From: an uncultured Clostridia bacterium
GTDB taxonomy: Bacteria > Bacillota > Clostridia > Lachnospirales > CAG-274
Length of the DNA: 64,000 bases
Assembly: GCA_947628755.1 (NCBI GenBank)
Contig: CANRBC010000007.1
Coordinates: 1 to 64,000 of the forward strand
Direction of reading: 5' to 3'
Shown here one piece after another: positions 50,761 through 59,085 of the stretch (the stretch's first letter is position 1; each line of letters begins with the position of its first letter). Under the pieces are notes generated by a model. That model searched no databases. It was given only the letters and a program-made list of their open reading frames with translations, and was not told the DNA's origin. Both the position numbers and the translations under genes were made by a program.

Positions 50761-53565
50761 ATGAAAAGATATTTACTTAAAATAGTATCTGCCCTCCTTA
50801 CGGGAGTTATGCTTGTGGGTACGGCAGTTCCTGCTATGGCGGATATTTCCGATATACAGGTTATAGATTTGGCGGCAGAGACCACAACACCTGATTATGA
50901 TAAAAAGGATAACGGTGAAATTAAAATATATATTGTGGAAGACGGTAAACGATTACCGGAAGAGATTGATACATCTAAAATCAATTTCAAAGATATGGTT
51001 CAGATAAAAGCAGAGCCTGAACGTGATAACATGAAATTCGCATACTTTCAGTATGTAACTCCTGCAAGAAGCTATGTTGCGAGCTACGACAGTACTTTTA
51101 CATTTTATGCAGATCCGCCTATGACTATAGAGGCTGTATATACAAGCGATACTCAGTCAGTACAAAAAAATATTGTATCGGGTATGTATAAAGCGCCTGA
51201 GTCAGATGGCACAAATACATATTTCTACTGCTGTGTCACAGGCGGTACAAACGATATAAGAGCAAACGAAACAACTGCCAATATAACTTTTGGTCGCTCA
51301 CAAATGGCGGCAGATGACGGCAAAAATTCCGAGACCTTTAATACAAGTGCAGAGCAGAATATATATAACAATGAAGCTGAAACATCGGCACCAAGTACGT
51401 TTCAATATATAGTATCAAGCGGTATAAAGGTAGGCGGTCCTATTAATTTTGATGCCAAGGTTAACGGCAGTACTGCTCAAATCAAGACATGGGATTTCAG
51501 TACGGGCGCTTTTTATAATATAGGCACAAAAGGTACTATAAACGGGCTTAATTTCAGCAATGTTACAAAAAATACTGACAGCATTAATTTGACTGACGGC
51601 AGTAAATTAAGTTTCAGCGCCAATGCAGGAGACAAAATAAGAGTTTATGCTGACGGCAGAAGCACTTTAACTGTTAATGGAGCAACCGAATCTAAGCACA
51701 GTACTGACAATACAATAATTGAGTATATTGCAGGTGTTGATACGGTAGATATAAGCGGAACAGGCAATATTACAAAGATAATGTTGAATCCTATGGATAT
51801 TGCTATATCAGACAGCGGTGATGTTGAATCACCGAAACCGGAAGCGGCTACCACAGGCACAATAAAAGTTACTGTTAAGAGCAATTCAACAGTAAATAGC
51901 GAAGCTCTGCTTTCAGGGGCAACAGTAACGGCTAAAATGGAGCCAAACAGCGTTACTATTCCGGAAACAGGCGAGGGCATTTATTCCGTAAGCGCACCTG
52001 CAGGTGTATATAGTATAAATGTTGAGCTTAACGGTCAGACTGCCGAAGGCAGTGCTACAGTTGAAAATGGTGAAACTGCGGCTGTTGATATTTATATAAA
52101 GGATATTGAGGCTGAGAGACAGGACAAGATTGATGAATTGATAAATAATCTTAAAGATACCGATTCTAAAAATGGTTCTGTTTGGAATAAAGAAAATGAC
52201 ACAGAACAAAAATGGTCATATATTAATGGTTGTATGATTACTGCATTTATGGATTTATATGAAGTTACTAATAATACAGAGTATTATGATAATTCTCTTG
52301 AATATCAAAGTTCATTCTTAAATGATAGCGGAGTTCCTCTTAAAAATAACGGTAGTAGTACGAATCCTCTAACAAGTGATTCTACTCTTGATAATATAAA
52401 TCCGGGAAAATCGCTTCTTGACCTTATAGAACTTGATCAAAAAAATATTAAGAAATTATCAGATGTGAACAAAACTAAATTTACAAATTGTGTCAATGAA
52501 CAAATTTCAAATGGTATATTAAAAAATGTAAAAAGAATTAATATTGGAAACTTCTGGCATAAAGCAGTATACAATAAGCAAGTATGGCTTGATGGCACAT
52601 ATATGGCTCTGCCTTATATGATACAATACAAACGTGTATTACCTGATTATAATATTGCCGGAAAATCAACTACATTAGATGATGTTATAAAAGATATTGT
52701 AAATCAATTTACAAATATAGAAGAAAAAATGAAAAACACCGACACAGGACTTTATTATCATGGTTATGATGCTCATGCAGACAATAGCAACACAACAGAT
52801 TATAATATAGAAGAAGCTATGAGTTGGGCAAGAAATTCCGATGATCCTACAGCAACAGGAAACTATAAAGTTGGAACGGGTAAAGCATCAACTGCTAAAA
52901 ATGATGGTTGTTCATCTAATTATTGGTCAAGGGCTATGGGTTGGTATGCTATGGCGTTAATTGATTCAATTGAACAAATAAAGTTAGCAGATCCTCAGCT
53001 TGAAAAATACCAAATCGAGGTGACTAAACTTTCTCAGATATTTAAAGATTTAATGAATTCTATACTTAAATATCAATATGAATTAGATGAAAATGGAAAT
53101 CCAACAGAAAATAAAGGCAATGGGCAGGGATTGTGGTATCAGGTAACTGATAATCCACAAGATCCTAACAATTATAATTATATTGAAAGTAGCGGAAGTG
53201 CTACGTTTGCTGCAGCGCTTATGAAGGGTTATAATCTTGGTGTTCTTGATGAAACATATTATGATAAAGGCTTAAATGCATTTAATGCACTGACTGATCA
53301 TAAACTTGAAAATGGCGGACTTAAAGATATTTGCATTACCGCAGGTTTTGGAGGTTATGATTCTAGTGGTAGTTCCGGTCATACTTCTAAATCTGCAGGG
53401 CAAGAAACCGGCAGGGGAAGAGGTCCAAGATATTCCTATAGAGATGGGTCCTATGAATATTATGTATCTGAAGAAACAGTAGAAAACGATGCCAAAGGTG
53501 CAGCTCCTTACCTTATGGCATACGCTCAGAAGCTGCAGCACGACAAAGTAGCTGCCGGCAACTAA
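50761..53565 (+). CDS. Secreted multi-module protein with GH105 domain
   Basis: A 934-aa exported protein, predicted to remove unsaturated galacturonate from rhamnogalacturonan or related pectin oligomers. Signal peptide at residues 1-27 (cleavage near AMA). Beta-rich, binding-type modules occupy about 90-360; a carboxypeptidase-regulatory-like sandwich lies at about 364-450. The (alpha/alpha)6 GH105 domain runs from about 460 to 930: KQVWLDGTYMALPYM (Asp611, catalytic position), GLYYHGYDA, SNYWSRAMGWYAMALIDSIE (720-739) and ESSGSATFAAALMKG. The catalytic half is visibly more AT-rich than the first half. A bidirectional terminator follows. Confidence 0.88.
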   Translation: MKRYLLKIVSALLTGVMLVGTAVPAMADISDIQVIDLAAETTTPDYDKKDNGEIKIYIVEDGKRLPEEIDTSKINFKDMVQIKAEPERDNMKFAYFQYVTPARSYVASYDSTFTFYADPPMTIEAVYTSDTQSVQKNIVSGMYKAPESDGTNTYFYCCVTGGTNDIRANETTANITFGRSQMAADDGKNSETFNTSAEQNIYNNEAETSAPSTFQYIVSSGIKVGGPINFDAKVNGSTAQIKTWDFSTGAFYNIGTKGTINGLNFSNVTKNTDSINLTDGSKLSFSANAGDKIRVYADGRSTLTVNGATESKHSTDNTIIEYIAGVDTVDISGTGNITKIMLNPMDIAISDSGDVESPKPEAATTGTIKVTVKSNSTVNSEALLSGATVTAKMEPNSVTIPETGEGIYSVSAPAGVYSINVELNGQTAEGSATVENGETAAVDIYIKDIEAERQDKIDELINNLKDTDSKNGSVWNKENDTEQKWSYINGCMITAFMDLYEVTNNTEYYDNSLEYQSSFLNDSGVPLKNNGSSTNPLTSDSTLDNINPGKSLLDLIELDQKNIKKLSDVNKTKFTNCVNEQISNGILKNVKRINIGNFWHKAVYNKQVWLDGTYMALPYMIQYKRVLPDYNIAGKSTTLDDVIKDIVNQFTNIEEKMKNTDTGLYYHGYDAHADNSNTTDYNIEEAMSWARNSDDPTATGNYKVGTGKASTAKNDGCSSNYWSRAMGWYAMALIDSIEQIKLADPQLEKYQIEVTKLSQIFKDLMNSILKYQYELDENGNPTENKGNGQGLWYQVTDNPQDPNNYNYIESSGSATFAAALMKGYNLGVLDETYYDKGLNAFNALTDHKLENGGLKDICITAGFGGYDSSGSSGHTSKSAGQETGRGRGPRYSYRDGSYEYYVSEETVENDAKGAAPYLMAYAQKLQHDKVAAGN

Positions 53566-53585
53566 AAGTAAATAATAACACTAAA

Positions 53586-53617
53586 AAAGGCGTTGCATTA
53601 TAAAATGCAGCGCCTTT
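53586..53617. terminator. Bidirectional terminator
   Basis: A stem of about 13 of 14 paired bases (AAAGGCGTTGCATT/AATGCAGCGCCTTT) between the convergent GH105 and rubrerythrin genes, with T-rich flanks, most clearly on the minus strand. Confidence 0.75.
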
Positions 53618-53634
53618 AGTGTTTCAATTATGTA

Positions 53635-54180
53635 TTAACCGAAATATCTCTTAAGCAATCCGTTAAATGCACAGCCGTGTCTTGCTTCGTCTCTTGCCAT
53701 TTCATGAACAGTGTCGTGAATAGCATCAAGATTCTGCTCCTTAGCCATTTTAGCCAGCTTGAGTTTGCCCTCCGTAGCGCCGTGCTCAGCCATAACTCTT
53801 AATTCAAGATTCTTCTTTGTAGAGGGAGTAACTACCTCGCCTAAAAGCTCTGCAAACTTAGCAGCGTGCTCAGCCTCTTCAAAAGCTATTCTCTTATATG
53901 CCTCTGCAACCTCGGGATAGCCCTCTCTGTCAGCTACTCTGCTCATTGCAAGATACATACCTACCTCTGAACACTCGCCGTTGAAGTTATCTCTAAGACC
54001 CTGTACGATTTCAGGGTCAACGCCGTCGATAATACCTACCTGATGCTCGCAAGCCCAGTTAAGATTAGCCTCTTCAACTACCTTGAACTTAGAACCCGGA
54101 ACTCCGCATTGAGGGCACTTATCGGGAGGGCAGTCACCCTCGTGAACATAACCGCAAACGGGACATACAAATTTTTTCAT
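53635..54180 (-). CDS. Reverse rubrerythrin (rubredoxin-first), peroxide detoxification
   Basis: An oxygen/peroxide reductase of anaerobes. The rubredoxin domain is N-terminal ([12 protein letters not shown], then [12 protein letters not shown]), followed by the ferritin-like diiron domain ([50 protein letters not shown]). This order is the reverse of classic rubrerythrin and matches the clostridial revRbr group that reduces H2O2 with NADH via partner proteins. The start is ATG 54180, 8 bases after GGAGG. A consensus promoter and an exact Fur-type operator lie upstream. Confidence 0.94.
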   Translation of the reverse strand: MKKFVCPVCGYVHEGDCPPDKCPQCGVPGSKFKVVEEANLNWACEHQVGIIDGVDPEIVQGLRDNFNGECSEVGMYLAMSRVADREGYPEVAEAYKRIAFEEAEHAAKFAELLGEVVTPSTKKNLELRVMAEHGATEGKLKLAKMAKEQNLDAIHDTVHEMARDEARHGCAFNGLLKRYFG

Positions 54181-54202
54181 AATCATATCCTCCTTATTTA
54201 AT

Positions 54203-54217
54203 TGATAATAATTATCA
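54203..54217 (-). promoter_or_regulatory. Fur-family operator (7-1-7 palindrome)
   Basis: A perfect 15-bp inverted repeat TGATAATNATTATCA, identical to the Bacillus Fur 7-1-7 consensus and close to the PerR box (TTATAATNATTATAA). It begins about 12 bp downstream of the rubrerythrin -10 box, where binding would block transcription. PerR would fit the peroxide function; the sequence favours Fur. Confidence 0.75.
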
Positions 54218-54228
54218 TTTGTAATATG

Positions 54229-54257
54229 ATTATAACATTGTATATATTTAAAGTCAA
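54229..54257 (-). promoter_or_regulatory. Sigma-A promoter of the rubrerythrin gene
   Basis: On the minus strand TTGACT (54257-54252) and TATAAT (54234-54229) are exactly 17 bp apart. Confidence 0.8.
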
Positions 54258-54284
54258 GAGCTTTTCATTATATTGGAAATTCCT

Positions 54285-54501
54285 ATTGAAAGAAATGCTT
54301 TTTGGCATTTCTTTCAGTTAGCTAAGGTAGGAACCAGCCGTGTTTTCCGCAATTTAGGCATAAATGCCTAAATTACAGAAAAGTTCCTGTCCTCAGGCGG
54401 GCAAAGCTCGCCTTGCGGATTAAAGTCTGCGACGCTTTTTTGCAAACTGTTCTTTGTTTTAATTAATGTTTACTGTCAAAATATTGTTTTTTCGACAGTT
54501 T
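54285..54501 (+). repeat. Hairpin-duplicating element, copy D (left-truncated)
   Basis: Matches copies A and B from the second hairpin (GAAAGAAATGC) to the right end (TTTTTTCGACAG) but lacks the first GTGTCGAT hairpin. Its fourth hairpin is the AGGCG/CGCCT form of copy C, while the third is the AATTTAGGCAT form of A and B. No duplicated flanking hairpin is visible. It lies between the rubrerythrin promoter and the SASP terminator. Confidence 0.75.
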
Positions 54502-54544
54502 GTCTTTATTATTTATCTGTGCTAGATATTTACCCCTTTCTTTG

Positions 54545-54586
54545 CAAAAAAAGACAGATGAAATTTTTTCTTTCATCTGCCTTTTT
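54545..54586 (-). terminator. Terminator of the SASP-like gene
   Basis: Stem GGCAGATGAAA/TTTCATCTGTC (one mismatch or wobble) with a T run on both strands, just downstream of the stop at 54598. Confidence 0.75.
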
Positions 54587-54597
54587 CTCTTTAATAA

Positions 54598-54783
54598 CTA
54601 TCTGCTGTTGCAGTTGTTGTTTGAAGAATTTTTGTTTGAGTTTTTGTTTGAGTTGTTTGAACTCTTCTTGTCCATTTCGCTGCTTATTTCGTTAGCAAAC
54701 TCAACTCTGCTTGAATCTCTGTTTGACTGATTGTTTGAGCTGTTCTGATTGTTGCTTGAGTTTCTTTCGCTTCTGTTATTCAT
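54598..54783 (-). CDS. Gamma-type small acid-soluble spore protein-like peptide
   Basis: A 61-aa protein made largely of Asn, Ser, Arg and Lys, with one ordered segment RVEFANEISSEMDKK. EFANE matches the E-F-A-S-E site at which germination protease cuts gamma-type SASPs (SspE), which are also Asn/Gln-rich stores of amino acids. GGAGG lies 9 bases before the ATG, a sigma-G-like promoter is placed correctly upstream and a terminator follows. Only one cleavage-type site is visible and Asn replaces Gln, so assignment to the SspE family is by resemblance. Confidence 0.6.
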   Translation of the reverse strand: MNNRSERNSSNNQNSSNNQSNRDSSRVEFANEISSEMDKKSSNNSNKNSNKNSSNNNCNSR

Positions 54784-54835
54784 AAATAAATAACCTCCTC
54801 ATTACTTTAAGCTGTTTTAATTTGCCTTACATCAT

Positions 54836-54864
54836 TATTATGAGCAGAAAAAGAAGCAATATAC
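54836..54864 (-). promoter_or_regulatory. Sigma-G-type (forespore) promoter
   Basis: On the minus strand GTATA (54864-54860) and CATAATA (54842-54836) fit the sigma-G pattern GHATR, about 18 bp, CATWHTA, with a 17-bp gap. It lies about 50 bp upstream of the SASP-like start. Confidence 0.6.
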
Positions 54865-54938
54865 TGTAATTATTTTCCACTTTTTTTAAATGTAATTACA
54901 CGGTTTTTGCTATCATATAATTACACAGAGGTGATTAT

Positions 54939-55343
54939 ATGGAAGAAAACAGTATCGATATGTCACAGCTGGAGAGAATAATGTCTGTGGTAAAGCTCAT
55001 GCAGTCCATAAACAGCGGCAGCGAGAACGCCGCCCAGATACAGGAAACGGCAGAGCCCGACAACGTTACGGCGCTTAATAAGATAAAGGAGGCGCTTCCC
55101 CACCTGGATGCCCCTTATCAAAGGAATATAGGTATAATGGTAAAACTAATGGAAATAGATAAGCTGATTCACACATTCAGGGCAATGTCCCTTGACAGCG
55201 GAGCAGACAGCAGAAACGTAAAAAAGAAAATGCTTATGGCAATAAAGCCGGAGCTGGATTACAAGAAGCAGCAGGTACTTGACGTATGCGTCAAGGCTAT
55301 GGAAATATCGGATATAGTGGAGGGATTGAGATTTGGAGAATAG
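54939..55343 (+). CDS. Small helical clostridial protein (134 aa)
   Basis: An all-helical protein without membrane segments. The C-terminal KKKMLMAIKPELDYKKQQVLDVCVKAMEISDIVEGL resembles the (L/M)LxAIKPxLxxxRxxxxDxxxKxMxL pattern that I recall from small proteins of spore-forming Clostridia. AGAGGTGA precedes the ATG. Two direct copies of TAATTACAC (54893-54901 and 54918-54926) lie just upstream and may be regulatory. It overlaps the next gene. Function unknown. Confidence 0.7.
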   Translation: MEENSIDMSQLERIMSVVKLMQSINSGSENAAQIQETAEPDNVTALNKIKEALPHLDAPYQRNIGIMVKLMEIDKLIHTFRAMSLDSGADSRNVKKKMLMAIKPELDYKKQQVLDVCVKAMEISDIVEGLRFGE

Positions 55344-55608
55344 AACGGCAGACGCAATACTTAACGACAAGGCTTTTGACTGTATGGACAAAGGCACAAA
55401 GGAGGCGTTTAAAAATCTGTATATAGGTATGCAGGGGAAATCACAGCAGGAAAGCATACCCATAATAATGGCTTTTTTGAAAACTATGCCTAAAAACGTC
55501 AGCTTTACGCCGGAGCAGAAAAGGGCAATGCTAGGCGTTCTTTTTGCAAACTCCTCCGAGGCGGAGAAAAACAGGCTTATGAGCCTTATACAGCTTATGG
55601 GTATGTAA
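55333..55608 (+). CDS. Small helical protein (91 aa), TTG start
   Basis: A partner of the preceding gene, overlapping it by 11 bp. The TTG start is supported by GGAGGG eight bases upstream. The sequence is helical with two similar-looking halves (IPIIMAFLKTMP and RLMSLIQLMGM). It is not recognised; proximity to the SASP-like gene and the pairing suggest a sporulation-linked role, which is inference. The gene stops 188 bp before the Re-citrate synthase gene. Confidence 0.65.
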   Translation: MENRTADAILNDKAFDCMDKGTKEAFKNLYIGMQGKSQQESIPIIMAFLKTMPKNVSFTPEQKRAMLGVLFANSSEAEKNRLMSLIQLMGM

Positions 55609-55728
55609 AAATGAATTTTTTACACTTAAATAATTCATAAAATCGTAAAAAACAATTAAATTTCAATTAATATTGTAATAATTTTGAAACACTTAACAAT
55701 TAATTATTCAAAATTAAGGCTTTTACTG

Positions 55729-55757
55729 TTGACATATCCGGTGTTTAGTTGTAGAAT
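55729..55757 (+). promoter_or_regulatory. Sigma-A promoter of the citrate synthase/IDH operon
   Basis: TTGACA (55729-55734) and TAGAAT (55752-55757) are exactly 17 bp apart. The upstream 100 bp is very AT-rich, as in an UP element. Confidence 0.8.
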
Positions 55758-55795
55758 TAAATGTATATTAATTTCAGAATACAGGAGGTGAAGCC

Positions 55796-57190
55796 ATGTT
55801 CATATTCAATCCAAAGACAAATGTTATAGAAAGACGCGAATCAACATATCCTCTCCAGGATGTTGAAAAGCCTAATTTGTTTGAAAATCTGTATGGATAT
55901 GACGAGGTCCCCAAAATAGCTTTTAACCATAGAATCGTGCCTATGGATATGCCGGACAATATATGGATAACCGATACCACCTTCCGAGATGGTCAGCAGG
56001 CAAGAGAGCCTTATACCGTAGAACAGATAGAGCATATATACAGACTTTTACATAAGCTGGGAGGTCCTAAGGGAATTATAAGACAGAGCGAGTTTTTCGT
56101 GTATTCCAAAAAGGACCAGGAGGCAGTATACAAGTGTCTTGAAAAGGATTACAGATTCCCCGAGGTCACATCATGGATAAGAGCCAGCAAAAAGGACTTT
56201 GAGCTTGTAAAGTCAATAGGCGTTAAGGAAACGGGCATACTTGTAAGCTGCTCGGATTATCATATTTTCTATAAAATGAATATGACAAGAAGCGAGATAA
56301 TGAATCACTATCTTGCTGTAATACGCCAATGTATAGAAACGGGCATAAGACCCAGATGTCATTTCGAGGATATTACAAGGGCGGATTTCTACGGCTTTGT
56401 AGTACCCTTTGCCTCCGAGCTTATGAAGCTCATGGAGGAGACGGGTATGCCCATTAAAATAAGGGTGTGCGACACTATGGGATACGGCGTTACGTTCCCG
56501 GGTACTGTTCTCCCCAGAAGTATAGCGGGTATAATATACGGTCTGCACCACTATGCAGGCGTTCCCAACGAGCTTTTGGAATGGCATGGACACAATGATT
56601 TCTATCGCTCGGTTATAAATGCCTCCACCGCTTGGATATACGGCTGCTGCGGCGTAAATACATCTCTTTTCGGCATAGGCGAGAGAACGGGAAATACGCC
56701 TCTTGAAGCTATGGTATTCGAGTACGCTCAGCTCAGAGGCACTCTTGACGGCATGGATACAACGGTCATCACAGAGCTTGCCGATTATTACCGCAACGAA
56801 ATAGGCTATGAGATACCGCCTATGACGCCCTTTGTAGGAGAAAACTTCAATGTGACAAGGGCGGGCATACACGCCGACGGTATACTCAAAAATGAGGAAA
56901 TATACAATATATTCAATACGGAGCTTTTGCTCAACAGACCCGTAAGAGTAGCCGTAGGCAAGACATCGGGACTTGCAGGCATTGCCCATTGGATTAATTC
57001 CTATTTCAACTTCAAGGGCGACGACCAGGTAAGCAAGCAGCACCCTGTTGTGGTAAAGGTAAAGGAATGGGTGGACAAGCAGTATGAGGACGGCAGAGTT
57101 ACGCAGATAAGCGACAAGGAGCTTATGCGCGTAGTAGCAAAGGAATACAAAAAATATAAAGAAACAAACAATAAACCGGAGGAAAAATAA
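55796..57190 (+). CDS. Probable Re-citrate synthase (homocitrate/isopropylmalate synthase family)
   Basis: A 464-aa DRE-TIM metallolyase, predicted to condense acetyl-CoA and oxaloacetate to citrate with Re stereochemistry, as the Clostridium kluyveri enzyme does. The core is WITDTTFRDGQQAREPY (DRE-type metal/catalytic motif), followed by RQSEFF, CHFEDITRADFYGFV, VCDTMGYG, ELLEWHGHNDF and GIGERTGNTPLEAM. The long N-terminal lead (ENLYGYDEVPKIAFNHRIVP) and lack of a C-terminal regulatory domain distinguish this group from LeuA. The next gene is isocitrate dehydrogenase, 1 bp later, supporting the citrate rather than leucine role. AGGAGG precedes the ATG. Confidence 0.85.
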   Translation: MFIFNPKTNVIERRESTYPLQDVEKPNLFENLYGYDEVPKIAFNHRIVPMDMPDNIWITDTTFRDGQQAREPYTVEQIEHIYRLLHKLGGPKGIIRQSEFFVYSKKDQEAVYKCLEKDYRFPEVTSWIRASKKDFELVKSIGVKETGILVSCSDYHIFYKMNMTRSEIMNHYLAVIRQCIETGIRPRCHFEDITRADFYGFVVPFASELMKLMEETGMPIKIRVCDTMGYGVTFPGTVLPRSIAGIIYGLHHYAGVPNELLEWHGHNDFYRSVINASTAWIYGCCGVNTSLFGIGERTGNTPLEAMVFEYAQLRGTLDGMDTTVITELADYYRNEIGYEIPPMTPFVGENFNVTRAGIHADGILKNEEIYNIFNTELLLNRPVRVAVGKTSGLAGIAHWINSYFNFKGDDQVSKQHPVVVKVKEWVDKQYEDGRVTQISDKELMRVVAKEYKKYKETNNKPEEK

Positions 57191-57191
57191 A

Positions 57192-58349
57192 ATGGATAAA
57201 ATCGCTATTGCAAAGGAAAAATTCGGAAAGCTGATAGAGGAACAGCTTGCCAGAGTTGAAAAAATGAAGGAGGACAAGGACTTTATAGATTTTACAAAGC
57301 TCCCTGTCATAAAGATAGGTATATGCGGCGGCGACGGCATAGGTCCTGCTATTACGGCGCAGGCTCAGAGAATACTGGAATTCCTCCTTGCCGACGAAGT
57401 AAAGGCAGGCAAGGTAGAATTCAAGGTTATAGACGGACTTACTATTGAGAACAGAATAGCGGCGGGCAAGGCTATACCCGACGATGTTCTGGCGCAGCTC
57501 AAGGAGTGTCCCGTTATACTTAAAGGACCTACAACTACTCCCAGAGCAGGCGATAAGGTGAATATAGAGTCTGCAAACGTTGCAATGAGAAAGGAGCTTG
57601 ACCTTTTTGCCAATGTAAGACCCGTAAGAATACCCGAGGAGGGCATAGACTGGACATTTTACAGAGAAAATACGGAGGGCTCATATACTCTTGGCTCAAA
57701 GGGCTTTGAAGTAGACGACGACCTTGCTTTTGACTTTACCGTTGCCACCACCGACGGTACGGAAAGAATAATAAGAGCTGCCTTTGACTATGCAAGGAAA
57801 AACAACAAGGGCAAGGTGACCTGCGTTACAAAGGCAAATATAATAAAGACTACCGACGGTAAATTCCTCAATACATTTAAGGAAATCGCAAAGGAATATC
57901 CCGAAATAGAAACAGACGACTGGTATATCGACATTATGACAGCTAAGCTGATCGACCCCAAGAGAAGACAGAGCTTTAAGGTAGTTGTGCTGCCTAATCT
58001 CTACGGCGATATTATAACCGACGAGGCAGCCGAGTTCCAGGGCGGCGTAGGTACTGCAGGCTCTATAAATATGGGCAAGAAATACGCTATGTTTGAGGCT
58101 ATACACGGCTCAGCTCCCAGAATGGTCGAGGAGGGCAGAGATAAATATGCCGACCCCTGTTCTATTATAAGAGCGGCGTCTATGCTCCTTGCTCATATAG
58201 GCTACACAGATAAGGCGGATAAGCTGGACAAGGCTCTCGATATATGCACTCAGACTGAAAGAAAAATTGCCGTAACAGGTCACGAGGACGGCTGCACAAG
58301 CGCAGAGCTGGCAGACTATATAATGGATACCATACAGGCTATGGACTAA
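57192..58349 (+). CDS. Isocitrate dehydrogenase (isocitrate/isopropylmalate dehydrogenase family)
   Basis: A 385-aa beta-decarboxylating dehydrogenase. GGDGIGPAIT, the substrate-loop ENTEGSYT, KANIIKTTDGKFL, NLYGDIITDEAAEFQGGVGTAGSIN and EAIHGSAP are the family motifs. Context (directly after Re-citrate synthase) supports oxidation of isocitrate to 2-oxoglutarate for glutamate synthesis; aconitase is not in this cluster. Cofactor choice (NAD expected) is not proved here. A strong terminator follows. Confidence 0.9.
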   Translation: MDKIAIAKEKFGKLIEEQLARVEKMKEDKDFIDFTKLPVIKIGICGGDGIGPAITAQAQRILEFLLADEVKAGKVEFKVIDGLTIENRIAAGKAIPDDVLAQLKECPVILKGPTTTPRAGDKVNIESANVAMRKELDLFANVRPVRIPEEGIDWTFYRENTEGSYTLGSKGFEVDDDLAFDFTVATTDGTERIIRAAFDYARKNNKGKVTCVTKANIIKTTDGKFLNTFKEIAKEYPEIETDDWYIDIMTAKLIDPKRRQSFKVVVLPNLYGDIITDEAAEFQGGVGTAGSINMGKKYAMFEAIHGSAPRMVEEGRDKYADPCSIIRAASMLLAHIGYTDKADKLDKALDICTQTERKIAVTGHEDGCTSAELADYIMDTIQAMD

Positions 58350-58370
58350 TTAAAAAAATTATGCTATAAT

Positions 58371-58402
58371 AAAGGAGTTGCCGCATTGGGCAACTCCTTT
58401 TA
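58371..58402 (+). terminator. Terminator of the citrate synthase/IDH operon
   Basis: A perfect 11-bp stem (AAAGGAGTTGC/GCAACTCCTTT) followed by TT, 20 bp after the IDH stop codon. Confidence 0.8.
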
Positions 58403-58424
58403 AAATAATCGGAGGGATAACAAT

Positions 58425-59081
58425 ATGGCTGATTTTTTTACGGAAGAAACAAACGAATACCTTATAGGCATAAGATACAACAACAATAAGCAATGGTTTC
58501 ATGAGCACAAGGATATGTACAGAGAGTATGTCCACGAGCCTATGGTACATCTTTCAGAGGAGCTTTTCAAGAGGTTTCACGACTATGACAAGTCCTTTAA
58601 CGAAAAGCCGAAGGTATCTCGCGCCAACAGGGATATAAGATTTTCAAACAACAAAAATCCCTATAAGGAGTGCAAGTGGTTTTTCTTAAGGGCAGACGGA
58701 AGCCCCCACATTACATACCCCAACCCTACATTTTTCTTTGAAATATCTCCGGACTGGTGGAGATACGGCTTTTTCTTCTATGCCGACCCAAAGGGAATGG
58801 CTGAATTCAGAAACAAGATAAACGCCAATGTAGCGGCTTGCAAAAGAGTTATAAAAAAATATGCTTCACAGGATATGTTTGTATTAAGCGGCGAGAAGTA
58901 TAAAAGAGTTTTCAACAAAGAGCTGCCCCAGGAGGTAAACGACTGGGCGCAGAGGAAATATCTGGATTTCATACGCTATGAGGACTACAACAATATGGAA
59001 TTTTATTCGGAGGATCTTGCCGATACGGTATTTGAAAGACTTAAGATGATTTATCCCGTATACAAATTCTTTTTAAGGTGA
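58425..59081 (+). CDS. DUF2461-family protein
   Basis: A 218-aa cytoplasmic protein of the DUF2461/TIGR02453 group. LIGIRYNNNKQWFHEHKDMYREYV, SRANRDIRFSNNKNPYKECKWFF and FFEISPDWWRYGFFFY are typical. Role unknown across the family. GGAGG precedes the ATG. tadA follows 4 bp later, so it belongs to that transcript. Confidence 0.92.
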   Translation: MADFFTEETNEYLIGIRYNNNKQWFHEHKDMYREYVHEPMVHLSEELFKRFHDYDKSFNEKPKVSRANRDIRFSNNKNPYKECKWFFLRADGSPHITYPNPTFFFEISPDWWRYGFFFYADPKGMAEFRNKINANVAACKRVIKKYASQDMFVLSGEKYKRVFNKELPQEVNDWAQRKYLDFIRYEDYNNMEFYSEDLADTVFERLKMIYPVYKFFLR

Positions 59082-59085
59082 TTTT

